Positions 18,327-25,785 are shown, numbered from the stretch's first letter. The stretch: DNA of 64,000 bases from Methylobacterium tarhaniae (GCF_001043955.1 NZ_LABZ01000012.1:1-64000), one strand, 5' to 3'. The notes: a model not told the origin generated them from the sequence alone. Program-made: numbers and translations.

Positions 18327-19229
18327 ATGCCGTTCGCCCACCCGCTTCGCGACGCGAAGGTGACCGTTCTGCGGACCGTGCTGCTCGCGGCGTGCGGCCT
18401 CGGGCTCGCCGGCTGCGACGCGATCGACTCGATCAATCCGTTCGCGAACGAGAAGTACAAGACCGAGGTCGTTCCCGACGTTCCGGCCGACAAGCTCTAC
18501 AGCCAGGGCCTCGCCAAGCTCGAGGACCGCGACTACGAGGGCGCGACGAAGCGGTTCGAGGACCTCGACAAGCAGTACGCCTATTCCGACTGGTCGCGGA
18601 AGGCGGTGCTGATGACGGCCTACGCGAACTACGAGGGCGGCCGCTACGAGGACGCGATCACCGCGTCGAGGCGCTACCTGCAGCGCCACCCGGGCTCGAA
18701 GGACGCGGCCTACGCCCAGTACCTGCTGGCGATGTCGCACTACAAGCAGATCCCGGACGTGACCCGCGACCAGGACCGCTCCGAGAAGGCCCTCGTCGCC
18801 CTGACCGAGCTGGTGCAGAAGTACCCGACCTCGGAATACTCCGCCGACGCGAAGGCCAAGATCCAGATCACCCGCGACCAGCTCGCCGGCAAGGAGATGG
18901 CGATCGGCCGCTACTACCTCGAGCGGCGCAACTTCCCGGCGGCGATCAACCGCTTCCGCGACGTGGTGAGCAAGTACCAGACGACCCGCCACGTCGAGGA
19001 GGCGCTGGAGCGCCTGGCCGAGGCCTACATGGCGCTCGGCATCACCGGCGAGGCCCAGACCGCCGCGGCGGTGCTCGGCCACAACTTCCCCGACTCGCCC
19101 TGGTACAAGGACGCCTACAACCTGCTCCAGAGCGGCGGCCTGCAGCCGCGCGAGGAGAAGGCGTCCTGGATCAGCAAGGCGTTCCGCGGCGTGATCGGGA
19201 TGGACACGCGCACCGCCGAGGCGCAGTAA
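18327..19229 (+). CDS. bamD: Outer membrane assembly lipoprotein BamD
   Basis: Outer-membrane lipoprotein (300 aa) of the BAM complex that folds beta-barrel proteins. The lipobox is visible in LLAACGLGLAGCDAID, predicting a lipidated cysteine at about residue 30. Five TPR-like helix pairs follow, for example YSQGLAKLEDRDYEGATKRF, and the family run AYANYEGGRYEDAI with YLQRHPGSKDAAYAQYLLAMSHY in parts. The ATG at 18327 places the signal peptide correctly; the longer open frame upstream has no such feature. Position between lpxC and recN is conserved in Rhizobiales. Confidence 0.95.
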   Translation: MPFAHPLRDAKVTVLRTVLLAACGLGLAGCDAIDSINPFANEKYKTEVVPDVPADKLYSQGLAKLEDRDYEGATKRFEDLDKQYAYSDWSRKAVLMTAYANYEGGRYEDAITASRRYLQRHPGSKDAAYAQYLLAMSHYKQIPDVTRDQDRSEKALVALTELVQKYPTSEYSADAKAKIQITRDQLAGKEMAIGRYYLERRNFPAAINRFRDVVSKYQTTRHVEEALERLAEAYMALGITGEAQTAAAVLGHNFPDSPWYKDAYNLLQSGGLQPREEKASWISKAFRGVIGMDTRTAEAQ

Positions 19230-19341
19230 GAGCCCCGCGGCTTAACGTCGACACATGCGGCCGTGGCGCGCACTCGCGCCGCGGCCCGTTCGGCTGTAGA
19301 TACCCGCCCCGTTCCCTCCTCCACGTCCCGGCAAGGGTGGC

Positions 19342-21015
19342 ATGCTGGTTCAGCTCGCGATCCGCGACATCGTCCTGATCGATAAGCTCGAGCTGAACTT
19401 TCGCGAAGGCCTGAGCGTCCTGACCGGGGAGACCGGCGCCGGCAAATCGATCCTCCTCGACGCCTTCACCCTGGCGCTGGGCGGCCGCGGCGACGGGCGC
19501 CTGGTGCGCCAGGGCGAGGCGCAGGGTCAGGTGACGGCGGTGTTCGACGTCCCCGCCGACCATCCGGCCCGGGCGCTCGCGGCTGCCGCCGAGATCGACA
19601 CCGAGGGCGACCTGATCCTGCGCCGCGTCCAGGTCGCCGACGGGCGCACCCGCGCCTTCGTCAACGACCAGCCGGTGGGGGTGCAGGTCCTGCGCGCCAT
19701 CGGGGCCGCCCTCGTCGAGATCCACGGCCAGCACGACGACCGGGCTCTCTCGGATTCCACCACCCACCGGGCGATCCTCGACGCCTTCGGGGGCCTGGGC
19801 TCCCGCCAGGCCGCGGTGGCGGAGAGCGCGCGCCGGGTGCGCCAGGCCCGCGGCGCCCTCAACGAGCACCGCGCCCGGGTCGAGGCCGCCCGCAAGGAGG
19901 TCGACTTCCTGCGCCACGCCGTCGAGGAGCTGGCCGCCCTCGATCCGAAGCCCGGCGAGGAGACGGAGCTGGCCGAGCGCCGCACCGCCATGCAGCAGGG
20001 CGAGAAGGTCGCCCGCGAGCTCAACGAGGCCCTCGACGCCGTCGCCGGCCAGGGCTCGCCGACCGCCCATCTCTCGGCGGCTTTGCGCAAGCTGGAGCGG
20101 CGGGCCGCCCAGGCGCCGGGCCTGGTCGAGCCCAGCATCGCCGCCCTCGACAACGCCCTCGTCGCCCTCGACGAGGCCCGCACCAGCCTGGAGGACGCGC
20201 TCCAGGCGGCGGAGTTCGACCCGCGCGAGCTGGAGCGGGTCGAGGAGCGCCTGTTCGGCCTGCGCGCCGCGGCGCGAAAGTACAACGTGGCGGTCGACGA
20301 CCTCGCGGCCCTGCGCGAGCGATACGAGGGCGACGTCGCGGTCATCGATGCCGGCGAGGAGGCCCTGGGCCGGCTCGAAGCCGACCTCGCGGCGGCCGAC
20401 GCCGCGTATCTGGAGAAGGCGGGCTCCTTGAGCAAGGGCCGGCGCAAGGCGGCGGCCGCCCTCGACAAGGCGGTGCAGGCCGAGTTGCCGCCGCTGAAGC
20501 TGGAGCGCGCCCGCTTCATCACCGAGATCGCCACCGATCCGGAGGCCCGTGATCCGGCCGGCCTCGACCGGGTCGAGTTCTGGGCTCAGACCAACCCCGG
20601 CACCCGGCCCGGACCGATGATGAAGGTCGCCTCGGGCGGCGAGCTGTCGCGGTTCATGCTCGCCCTCAAGGTGGTGCTGGCCGACAAGGGCTCCGCCCCG
20701 ACGCTGATCTTCGACGAGATCGATACCGGCGTCGGCGGCGCGGTGGCGGACGCGATCGGCGCCCGCCTCGCCCGGCTCTCCGCCCGGGTGCAGACCGTCG
20801 CCGTCACCCACGCGCCGCAGGTCGCCGCCCGCGCCTCGACGCATTTCCTGATCGCCAAGGAGGCGGTGAAGGGCTCGGACCGGGTCGCCACCCGGGTGAA
20901 GCCGCTGGCCGCGGTGCCGCGCCAGGAAGAGATCGCCCGCATGCTCGCCGGCGCCACGGTGACCGAGGAGGCCCGCGCCGCCGCGGCCCGGTTGCTCCAG
21001 GCGGCAGAAGCCTGA
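19342..21015 (+). CDS. recN: DNA repair protein RecN
   Basis: SMC-like ATPase (557 aa) acting in double-strand break repair. Walker A is GETGAGKS at residues 29-36. Two long coiled-coil segments (about 150-370) flank the middle. The signature-like GGELSRFMLALKVV and Walker B LIFDEIDTGVGG come near residues 430-465, then the VTHAPQVAARA switch. Length is normal for the family. It ends the cell envelope block; ligA, its frequent right neighbour in Rhizobiales, is not here. No SOS box was sought beyond a visual scan. Confidence 0.95.
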   Translation: MLVQLAIRDIVLIDKLELNFREGLSVLTGETGAGKSILLDAFTLALGGRGDGRLVRQGEAQGQVTAVFDVPADHPARALAAAAEIDTEGDLILRRVQVADGRTRAFVNDQPVGVQVLRAIGAALVEIHGQHDDRALSDSTTHRAILDAFGGLGSRQAAVAESARRVRQARGALNEHRARVEAARKEVDFLRHAVEELAALDPKPGEETELAERRTAMQQGEKVARELNEALDAVAGQGSPTAHLSAALRKLERRAAQAPGLVEPSIAALDNALVALDEARTSLEDALQAAEFDPRELERVEERLFGLRAAARKYNVAVDDLAALRERYEGDVAVIDAGEEALGRLEADLAAADAAYLEKAGSLSKGRRKAAAALDKAVQAELPPLKLERARFITEIATDPEARDPAGLDRVEFWAQTNPGTRPGPMMKVASGGELSRFMLALKVVLADKGSAPTLIFDEIDTGVGGAVADAIGARLARLSARVQTVAVTHAPQVAARASTHFLIAKEAVKGSDRVATRVKPLAAVPRQEEIARMLAGATVTEEARAAAARLLQAAEA

Positions 21016-21241
21016 TCCTCGGCCCCGGTCGGAGCGGGATCGGAAGGCGTCGCCGCCCTCGACAGAAGTTGCTGTATGGTTAAGCTCTAGAGGCGATTCG
21101 CGAGGGTGCGGCTAGCCTCTCCGATATGGTGAACAAAGAGCAAATTTTAACTCTTTCTTTACCATGCGGCGCGAGACTGCTCGTCTCGGCACGGGTCAGC
21201 CTTCCCTCGGACCCGCGCAACGGCACGGGGCCAGTGGTCCG

Positions 21242-21445
21242 ATGACACAGGAAGTGAGTTCGTCGCGAGAGGCCGTTCAGGATCCGGTTCTGCCGGCCAT
21301 CTGCGTCGAGGCGCAACACCGGCTCGGGCGGACGCTGCGCTCGCTCTACGAGCGCACGGTGGATGGCCAGCCCATCCCCCTCGATCAGGTCGACCTGCTG
21401 CTGCGCCTGCGGCACCGCGAGCGCGAGTTGCGGCGTCAGCGCTGA
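21242..21445 (+). CDS. NepR-like small protein (second copy)
   Basis: 67 residues starting MTQEVSSSREAVQDP. The core LGRTLRSLYERTVDGQPIP followed by LDQVDLLLRL lines up with the NepR core in the nearby nepR (IGSHLRAMYDELMQQPIPD, RFIDLLAEL) with one inserted residue, including the L-R-x-x-Y and P-I-P positions. NepR proteins are anti-sigma factors for EcfG and are released by phosphorylated PhyR. A paralogue could bind EcfG-like sigma factors or PhyR. An ATG at 21164 is also in frame and would add 26 residues. The upstream region 21130-21162 is AT-rich, unlike the sigma-EcfG promoters of its neighbours. The similarity is seen directly; the role is inferred. Confidence 0.62.
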   Translation: MTQEVSSSREAVQDPVLPAICVEAQHRLGRTLRSLYERTVDGQPIPLDQVDLLLRLRHRERELRRQR

Positions 21446-21571
21446 CGGCGGATCGGGGATTGCGACCGCCTGGACCGCCACCGGAGCGCGGCGGCCCCGC
21501 CGGGCGGCGGAGCCGGTGACGGGACCGGCCGTGCGCCTGTCTCCTGCGATCGATTCAAGCTTGCCGAAGGA

Positions 21572-21591
21572 CCGGTCCCGTGCGGGACCGG
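21572..21591. terminator. Perfect 9-bp hairpin between convergent genes
   Basis: Positions 21572-21580 and 21583-21591 are perfect inverted repeats with a 2-nt loop. It lies between the ends of the NepR-like gene and the minus-strand small membrane gene, so a bidirectional terminator role is plausible. No strong T-tract on either side. Confidence 0.45.
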
Positions 21592-21605
21592 CAGGGGAGG
21601 GCGGC

Positions 21606-21803
21606 TCAGCGCCGCCGGCGGTCGCGCACCCGCACCGGAACGAGGGCCGGTGCCTGCGCCCGCGACCCCGCCAAGGCGATGGCGCCCGCGAGGCCGAGCG
21701 CGGTGAGGATGCCGGTGACGACCATCGGTGAGGCCGTGAGAAGACCCGCCAGCAGGGCGAGCAGCACGAGGCCGGCACGCAGGGCATTGGAACGGATCAT
21801 CAT
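21606..21803 (-). CDS. Small two-helix membrane protein, stress-regulated
   Basis: 65 residues: MMIRSN, a hydrophobic run ALRAGLVLLALLAGLLTASP and a second one MVVTGILTALGLAGAIALAG, then a basic tail ending RVRDRRRR. This suggests two membrane helices with a cytoplasmic arginine tail. Two ATGs (21803 and 21800) follow a strong ggagg; spacing is 4 or 7 nt. A sequence matching the sigma-EcfG promoter (GGAAC-N17-CGTT) lies on the same strand at 21830-21855, about 27 nt before the start. I do not recognise the family. It is divergent from the DUF1328 gene, which has its own EcfG-type promoter. Confidence 0.65.
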   Translation of the reverse strand: MMIRSNALRAGLVLLALLAGLLTASPMVVTGILTALGLAGAIALAGSRAQAPALVPVRVRDRRRR

Positions 21804-21829
21804 CAAGCCTCCATCCAGACGCCGGTGAG

Positions 21830-21855
21830 AACGTATGGCGCGAAACCGGAGTTCC
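21830..21855 (-). promoter_or_regulatory. sigma-EcfG-type promoter, minus strand
   Basis: On the minus strand: GGAAC (21855-21851), 17 nt, CGTT (21833-21830). It matches the published alphaproteobacterial EcfG consensus exactly and points at the small membrane gene 21606-21803. Confidence 0.8.
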
Positions 21856-21924
21856 GCCCGGCCGCTCCCCGGCCGCAAACGGGATGTGGGGTGTCCAACC
21901 CGGTTGTGCCACCTGCGACAAACC

Positions 21925-21949
21925 GGAACCCAAAGTCAGGCTTGACGTT
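21925..21949 (+). promoter_or_regulatory. sigma-EcfG-type promoter of the DUF1328 gene
   Basis: GGAAC at 21925-21929, 16 nt, CGTT at 21946-21949; an exact consensus match 77 nt upstream of the ATG at 22027. Confidence 0.82.
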
Positions 21950-22026
21950 GTCTGCTCACGATCGGCTCGGGACCGGCCAAGTGCCGGAACGCCCGAGCCG
22001 ACAGATCAGGCAAGAAGGGTCACGCC

Positions 22027-22203
22027 ATGCTGGGTTGGGCTGTCACTTTCCTCGTCGTGGCTCTGGTGGCCGCGCTGTTCGGGTTCGGCGGCATCGCCGG
22101 GACGGCCGTCGAGGCCGCCAAGCTCATCTTCTTCGTCGCCGTCGTGCTGTTCGCCATCTCGGCCGTGGTCGGCCTGATGCGGGGCCGCTCGCCGACACTC
22201 TGA
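22027..22203 (+). CDS. DUF1328 small membrane protein
   Basis: 58 residues beginning MLGWAVTFLVVALVAALFGF, with a second hydrophobic stretch AKLIFFVAVVLFAISAVVGLM. This matches the DUF1328 (YtjA-like) family of two-helix membrane proteins, including the G-F-G-G-I-A loop between helices. The function of the family is unknown; members are often stress-induced, which fits the exact EcfG-type promoter at 21925-21949. It is separated from the convergent nepR gene by a strong hairpin at 22222-22256. The family call is confident, the role is not known. Confidence 0.88.
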   Translation: MLGWAVTFLVVALVAALFGFGGIAGTAVEAAKLIFFVAVVLFAISAVVGLMRGRSPTL

Positions 22204-22221
22204 CGTCGGCCGGACCGGTGT

Positions 22222-22256
22222 TCGACGCCGTCCCTCTCGCGAGGGGCGGCGTTCGA
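22222..22256. terminator. Bidirectional hairpin between DUF1328 gene and nepR
   Basis: The arms 22222-22237 and 22242-22256 pair over about 15 bp with a few mismatches or G-U pairs, loop tcgc. It lies between two convergent gene ends, and is probably a shared terminator. Confidence 0.6.
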
Positions 22257-22290
22257 CTGTTCGCAGGCAGCGGCAAAAGCGAACGGACGA

Positions 22291-22542
22291 TCACGGCTCG
22301 GTCGGCGGCATGTCCGATGACGTCGCCGCGTTGCGCTCGAGTTCGGCGAGCAGGTCGATGAACCGATCGGGAATAGGTTGCTGCATCAGCTCGTCATACA
22401 TAGCGCGTAGATGCGAGCCGATGCGCCCCTGGACGTTGCGATCGAGCGCGGGCTGCTCGGGCCCGGCGGAGGACTCGTCCTCGGCCTGGGACGCCCGCGG
22501 GCCGTGCCCCCCAGGGTCCTGCATCCCCTTGCCATCGTTCAT
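22291..22542 (-). CDS. nepR: Anti-sigma factor NepR
   Basis: 83 residues. NepR sequesters the ECF sigma factor EcfG; under stress phosphorylated PhyR binds NepR and frees EcfG. The conserved core is QGRIGSHLRAMYDELMQQP then IPDRFIDLLAELE (residues about 42-74). The N-terminal acidic, glycine-rich part is disordered-looking, as usual. The ATG at 22542 was chosen for its aagggg Shine-Dalgarno; the longer open frame overlaps the promoter region. It is divergent from phyR, the classic arrangement, and an exact EcfG-type promoter on its own strand (22626-22650) implies positive autoregulation. Confidence 0.9.
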   Translation of the reverse strand: MNDGKGMQDPGGHGPRASQAEDESSAGPEQPALDRNVQGRIGSHLRAMYDELMQQPIPDRFIDLLAELERNAATSSDMPPTEP

Positions 22543-22625
22543 GCCATTCCCCTTCGCCCGTCCTGGACACACGGACAGGGCGATGCCATGGCGCCCGGTA
22601 TGCCGGGTCGCGCGCTTGCGGCGAC

Positions 22626-22650
22626 AACGCGCGCCGGCGCAGTCAGTTCC
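22626..22650 (-). promoter_or_regulatory. sigma-EcfG-type promoter of nepR
   Basis: Minus strand: GGAAC (22650-22646), 16 nt, CGTT (22629-22626), 84 nt before the nepR start. Exact consensus match, 10 nt from the oppositely oriented phyR promoter. Confidence 0.85.
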
Positions 22651-22660
22651 GCGCCGGCCC

Positions 22661-22685
22661 GGAACGAATGCGTCCGCAGGACGTT
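22661..22685 (+). promoter_or_regulatory. sigma-EcfG-type promoter of phyR
   Basis: GGAAC at 22661-22665, 16 nt, CGTT at 22682-22685; an exact consensus match 47 nt before the phyR ATG. Confidence 0.87.
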
Positions 22686-22732
22686 GAGGGCGTGAGGGCC
22701 GACGCGCGAACGACAACACCAAGGGGACCTGA

Positions 22733-23536
22733 ATGTCGACAGCACAACTCGTGGTGCAGCACCTGCCTTACCTGCGCCGCTACGCGCGCGCCCTCACGGG
22801 CAGCCAGGTGGCCGGCGATGCCTACGTGGCCGCGACGCTCGAGACGCTCGTGAACGAGCCCGAGACGCTCGGGCGCAGCACCAACGTCAAGGCCGACCTG
22901 TTCCGCGTCTTCACCCGGATCTGGAACTCGCTCTCCGTCAACGGCCAGACCGAGCAGACGCAGCACGACCTGCCGGCCGAGGTGCGGCTGGGCCAGATCA
23001 CTCCGCTGCCGCGTCAGGCCTTCCTGCTCTCCTGCCTCGAAGGCTTCTCCGAGGAGGACGCCGCCACCATCCTGGGCGTCGACGTCTCGGAGGTGCGCGA
23101 CCTCGTGGACGAAGCCGGCCGCGAGCTCGCCGCCGACATGGCGACCGAGATCCTCATCATCGAGGACGAGCCGCTGATCGCCATGGATCTCGAGGCCCTG
23201 GTGGAGGGCCTCGGCCACAACGTCACCGGCGTCGCCCGGACGCGGACCGAGGCGGTCAAGCTCGCCTCGACCAAGCGTCCCGGCCTGATCCTCGCCGACA
23301 TCCAGCTCGCCGACGGTTCGTCGGGCCTCGATGCGGTGAACGACCTCCTGAAGTCGTTCGAGGTGCCGGTGATCTTCATCACCGCCTATCCCGAGCGCTT
23401 CCTCACCGGCGAGCGGCCGGAGCCGGCCTTCCTCATCGCCAAGCCGTTCCAGCCCGCCAACGTCTCGGCGGTGATCAGCCAGGCGCTGTTCTTCCAGCAG
23501 AGCGCCCGCCGCCGCGAGGCCCGCGCGAGCGCCTGA
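22733..23536 (+). CDS. phyR: General stress response regulator PhyR
   Basis: 267 residues with the inverted PhyR layout: a sigma-factor-like domain without DNA-binding function (about 1-130, e.g. LPYLRRYARALTGSQVAGDAY in part, LPRQAFLLSCLEGFSEEDAA) followed by a receiver domain (about 137-262). The receiver has the acidic pair E144/D145, the phosphoacceptor D189 (LILADIQL), T217 (IFITAYP) and K237 (LIAKPF), all intact. Phosphorylation opens the sigma-like domain so that it binds NepR and releases EcfG. Divergent nepR, exact EcfG-type promoter and aagggg ribosome site are all present. ecfG itself and the sensor kinases are not in this window. Very confident. Confidence 0.97.
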   Translation: MSTAQLVVQHLPYLRRYARALTGSQVAGDAYVAATLETLVNEPETLGRSTNVKADLFRVFTRIWNSLSVNGQTEQTQHDLPAEVRLGQITPLPRQAFLLSCLEGFSEEDAATILGVDVSEVRDLVDEAGRELAADMATEILIIEDEPLIAMDLEALVEGLGHNVTGVARTRTEAVKLASTKRPGLILADIQLADGSSGLDAVNDLLKSFEVPVIFITAYPERFLTGERPEPAFLIAKPFQPANVSAVISQALFFQQSARRREARASA

Positions 23537-23567
23537 CGGCGCGTTCTTCCCCCGCGCAACGTTCAAG

Positions 23568-23608
23568 CGAAGTCCCGGGCCCGCCGCGAGGCGGGTTCCG
23601 GGACTTCG
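23568..23608 (+). terminator. Strong hairpin after phyR
   Basis: The arms 23568-23585 and 23590-23608 pair over about 18 bp with one small internal irregularity and the loop gcga. It lies 31 nt after the phyR stop. No long T-tract; probable transcript end. Confidence 0.7.
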
Positions 23609-23929
23609 CCGTTCTAGAGACCCGATGCGGTCATCGGCCCCGATTTGCTGCCGGAACGCAGCGTCCTCGAAGCGGGCAGGGCGTTCCGCCGGGTGTGGCG
23701 GAGGCTTTCGCAAGTCGCCGTTCAGGGACGCGCCGTGAAATCCTTCCCGCGTCCTGCCGGCGGAGGAGGGGGGCGGCCCACGCCGTTTGATCCCGAGCCG
23801 AGCCGCGACGACCATTCGGGGGACGTCCGTGCCACCGAACGGCCGAGGTTGCATCCCCGGAGGGAGGATGCCGGCCCGGCGTGCGGACTTCGTCTAGACT
23901 TGGCGGTTCCCGGACATCGACATCCAATA

Positions 23930-24023
23930 CAAAAGAACGGGCCGGATCGGGATCCGGCCCGTTGAAAGAGTTTCCGGCCAATGCACAAGGGGAATGCGGG
24001 GAGGACCAGGTGGCCGGGTTGTC
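23930..24023 (-). ncRNA. Candidate stress-regulated small RNA
   Basis: On the minus strand a near-consensus sigma-EcfG promoter (GGAAC 24054-24050, 16 nt, CGGT 24033-24030, one mismatch) is followed about 70 nt later by a perfect 13-bp hairpin (23963-23951 with 23948-23936) and a T-rich tract (ttcttttgt). That is the layout of a small RNA of about 90 nt. The transcript would carry an exposed tcctcccc, complementary to Shine-Dalgarno sequences. A short open frame (ATG near 24024) is also possible. This is inference from layout only. Confidence 0.3.
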
Positions 24024-24204
24024 ATATCAACCGGAATCGCACCGGAAAGGTTCCGCGCTGCGGCGGGCGACGATGCTTTTTCATTGCCTGTGGCGAAATT
24101 GCTTCGCTCGTGCGTGGGGCGGCGCGTGCGAGCGTCGGTTAACGAACGGTTGACGGGGTCGCCGGCATTCTCCGTATGAACTGTCCCGTCCAGGCACGGG
24201 AGCG

Positions 24205-24230
24205 GGAACTACTTGCGCCGGATCCGCGTT
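24205..24230 (+). promoter_or_regulatory. sigma-EcfG-type promoter of the 24270 gene
   Basis: GGAAC at 24205-24209, 17 nt, CGTT at 24227-24230; an exact consensus match, 39 nt before the ATG at 24270. It rules out the upstream TTG at 24213 as a start. Confidence 0.82.
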
Positions 24231-24269
24231 AAGGAAGCATTCTCAAGCTTCGCCGCGAGGGCCACGCGT

Positions 24270-24773
24270 ATGCTCCGCCCGCACTTCTTCTTCGGCATTA
24301 CGGTTCCGGCTGCGTTCCTCGCCCTGGTCGGGCAACCGCTGATCGAGCATTCCGTCGAGGCGTTCGCTCGTCCGGCCGTGGAGCAGGCGGGTATCAAGGG
24401 CGACCGCCTCGCACCGGTCCGCCCGGCCGCGAAGGCGCAGGTTCCGGTGGCGGTCGAGATCACGGGGCTGGGTGCCGCCAAGGTCACCCTGCGCAACGCC
24501 GCCGGCGACGTCGTCTATCAGACCGATGCCACCCGCAACACGACCCTCGTCGCGCGCGACACCGCGATCCCCCACGTGACCGTGCGCGAGCGCGCCGGGG
24601 CCCCGGTGGCGCAGCGCGATCCGGCCCCCGCGGGCCAGGCCGTGCGGCGGATGCCGGAGGGCTGCGAGGGCGCGATCAGCGGGCTCGCCGGGCACGAGGC
24701 CCGCCGCCTGCTGCCGAGCCGCTGCCTGGCCGACGCGGGCGACGTGCTGCCGACCCGCGTTGCGACGCTCTAA
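24270..24773 (+). CDS. Exported or membrane-anchored unknown protein, stress-regulated
   Basis: 167 residues. MLRPHFFFGITVPAAFLALVG forms a signal peptide or membrane anchor; the rest is predicted periplasmic. After an Ala/Pro-rich region comes a beta-rich part (QVPVAVEITGLGAAKVTLRN) and a C-terminal segment RRMPEGCEGAISGLAGHEA with two cysteines (also SRCLADAGD) that could form a disulphide. I recognise the C-terminal pattern as common in Rhizobiales hypothetical proteins but know no function. The exact EcfG promoter directly upstream places it in the general stress regulon. The start was chosen from the promoter position and the signal sequence. Confidence 0.68.
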   Translation: MLRPHFFFGITVPAAFLALVGQPLIEHSVEAFARPAVEQAGIKGDRLAPVRPAAKAQVPVAVEITGLGAAKVTLRNAAGDVVYQTDATRNTTLVARDTAIPHVTVRERAGAPVAQRDPAPAGQAVRRMPEGCEGAISGLAGHEARRLLPSRCLADAGDVLPTRVATL

Positions 24774-24781
24774 GCAGGGTA

Positions 24782-24872
24782 CGCAAAAGTGGTCGCCGGT
24801 TTTGCGACAAAAATCTGCGACCAAACGAGAACCTGAGCGGACGAAGCGTTGGCTTGCCAACGCAAGTCCGCT
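24782..24872 (+). repeat. Dispersed 91-bp palindromic repeat, copy 1
   Basis: About 86 percent identical to 62393-62483, with the same length. It begins cgcaaaagtgg with the mate ttttgcg, and ends in a hairpin (gcgttgg / ccaacgc inside gcggac / gtccgc). Located after the 24270 gene and before the 24912 gene. Confidence 0.85.
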
Positions 24873-24911
24873 GCGGGCGCCGTGCGCGATTTCGCGAAGG
24901 ACGGGATCCCC

Positions 24912-25118
24912 ATGATCGATCTGCGCGAATACGAGATGCCCACGCCCCAGCCGCCGGCTCCGGAGCGGGTCCATCGCGATGGTCACGTCGAGCCCGATCT
25001 CGACCGGCTCGTCAGCCTGCTCGCCGGCGTCACGGCGGTCCGGCCGGTGGATGACGTCGTCTGCATCCATCTGGCGCGGCGCAACCTCGTGGTCACGGCC
25101 CGGCCCCTCGCCGCCTGA
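24912..25118 (+). CDS. Small unknown protein
   Basis: 68 residues beginning MIDLREYEMPTPQPPAPERV, with a middle EPDLDRLVSLLAGVTAVRPVDD and an end CIHLARRNLVVTARPLAA. No signal or membrane segment. The start ATG lies 40 nt after the dispersed repeat, which may supply or disturb its leader. Its end is followed closely by a very strong hairpin (25128-25180), which supports a real transcript. No EcfG-type promoter was found for it. Function unknown. Confidence 0.55.
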   Translation: MIDLREYEMPTPQPPAPERVHRDGHVEPDLDRLVSLLAGVTAVRPVDDVVCIHLARRNLVVTARPLAA

Positions 25119-25127
25119 CCGGGACAC

Positions 25128-25180
25128 GACGCGACGAAGCACCCCGGGGCGCCACGGCGTCCGGGGTGCCTCGTCGCGTC
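25128..25180 (+). terminator. Strong 20-bp hairpin
   Basis: The arms 25128-25147 and 25161-25180 pair with a single mismatch around a GC-rich loop; 9 nt after the stop of the 24912 gene. A likely terminator, no T-tract. Confidence 0.68.
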
Positions 25181-25207
25181 TTGAGACCGGCTTCACGGCC
25201 CATGCTG

Positions 25208-25243
25208 ATGCGCCGGAGGCGAGGTGGGCTCCCTCCGGCGCAT
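25208..25243. terminator. 12-bp hairpin between convergent genes
   Basis: Positions 25208-25219 and 25232-25243 are perfect inverted repeats with a 12-nt loop. With the previous hairpin it separates the 24912 gene from the minus-strand KGG gene, and could end the latter transcript. Confidence 0.45.
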
Positions 25244-25350
25244 GAGCGTGGGTCTCAACGGGTCCGCAAGATGCGGTGCGGTGCGTCGGGCCGAAGCCCG
25301 GTCGCGCATGTCACTCTTCCGCCGGGCGCTGCGGGCCCGGGAGAGCGCCC

Positions 25351-25545
25351 TCACTCGTCGGTGGCGCGTCCGCTGCCCGAGGCCTGGCCGCCCTTGCGAC
25401 CGGCCGACGAGGCCAGTTCGCGATCCTGCGAGAAGGACCGCTTCTCGGCCGGCACGCTGCGGCCGCCCTTGCTGGCGATCTCGCGCTGCCGCTCCAGGTC
25501 CATGGATGCGAAGCCGCGCTTCGAAGTCGAATTTCCGGTAGCCAT
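25351..25545 (-). CDS. KGG-domain (Con-10-like) stress protein
   Basis: 64 residues, hydrophilic, with two KGG motifs: EIASKGGRSVPAEKRSFSQD and SSAGRKGGQASGSGRATD. This is the pattern of the bacterial general-stress KGG/Con-10 family, small disordered proteins induced by desiccation, osmotic and starvation stress. A perfect aaggagg sits 5 nt before the ATG. A near-exact EcfG promoter (GGAAC-N16-GGTT) lies on its strand at 25579-25603, consistent with control by PhyR-NepR-EcfG. Family call confident; molecular role unknown. Confidence 0.85.
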   Translation of the reverse strand: MATGNSTSKRGFASMDLERQREIASKGGRSVPAEKRSFSQDRELASSAGRKGGQASGSGRATDE

Positions 25546-25578
25546 CGTAGCCTCCTTGGCCGGGTTCTCAGTCCGGAC

Positions 25579-25603
25579 AACCTTCAGCGGAAATGATGGT
25601 TCC
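25579..25603 (-). promoter_or_regulatory. sigma-EcfG-like promoter of the KGG gene
   Basis: Minus strand: GGAAC (25603-25599), 16 nt, GGTT (25582-25579); one mismatch from CGTT. It is 34 nt before the start codon. Confidence 0.65.
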
Positions 25604-25760
25604 TGCCACGCATGCGGGTCTGCGCACTGAAGGTCCCGAATCGGGGCAGTACAGGGGAACTGGCATGCCCGCGCATCGGGCCGGTGACTTGCACTAACGG
25701 TGACTTGCGCTCACGCCGTGCGCGCAGCCAGGCTTGGCCGCAACGGGCCGGCAGGGGCGC

Positions 25761-25785
25761 GGAACCCGGCGGATGGGCCGGCGTT
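25761..25785 (+). promoter_or_regulatory. sigma-EcfG-type promoter of the 25871 gene
   Basis: GGAAC at 25761-25765, 16 nt, CGTT at 25782-25785; an exact consensus match 85 nt before the ATG at 25871. Confidence 0.78.

Larger units (their letters stand above)
23537..24269. other. Gene-poor stretch downstream of phyR
   Basis: 733 nt without a supported protein gene. It contains the phyR terminator, a second perfect hairpin (23936-23963), a possible minus-strand small RNA (23930-24023), a near-match to a CtrA box (TTAA-N7-TTGA at 24139-24153) and the sigma-EcfG promoter of the next gene. The region 23640-23930 shows nothing I can interpret. Confidence 0.5.

Noticed and set aside
24139-24153. 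CtrA-like box TTAA-N7-TTGA
   Set aside because: One mismatch, and the nearest gene already has an exact EcfG promoter; chance match likely.
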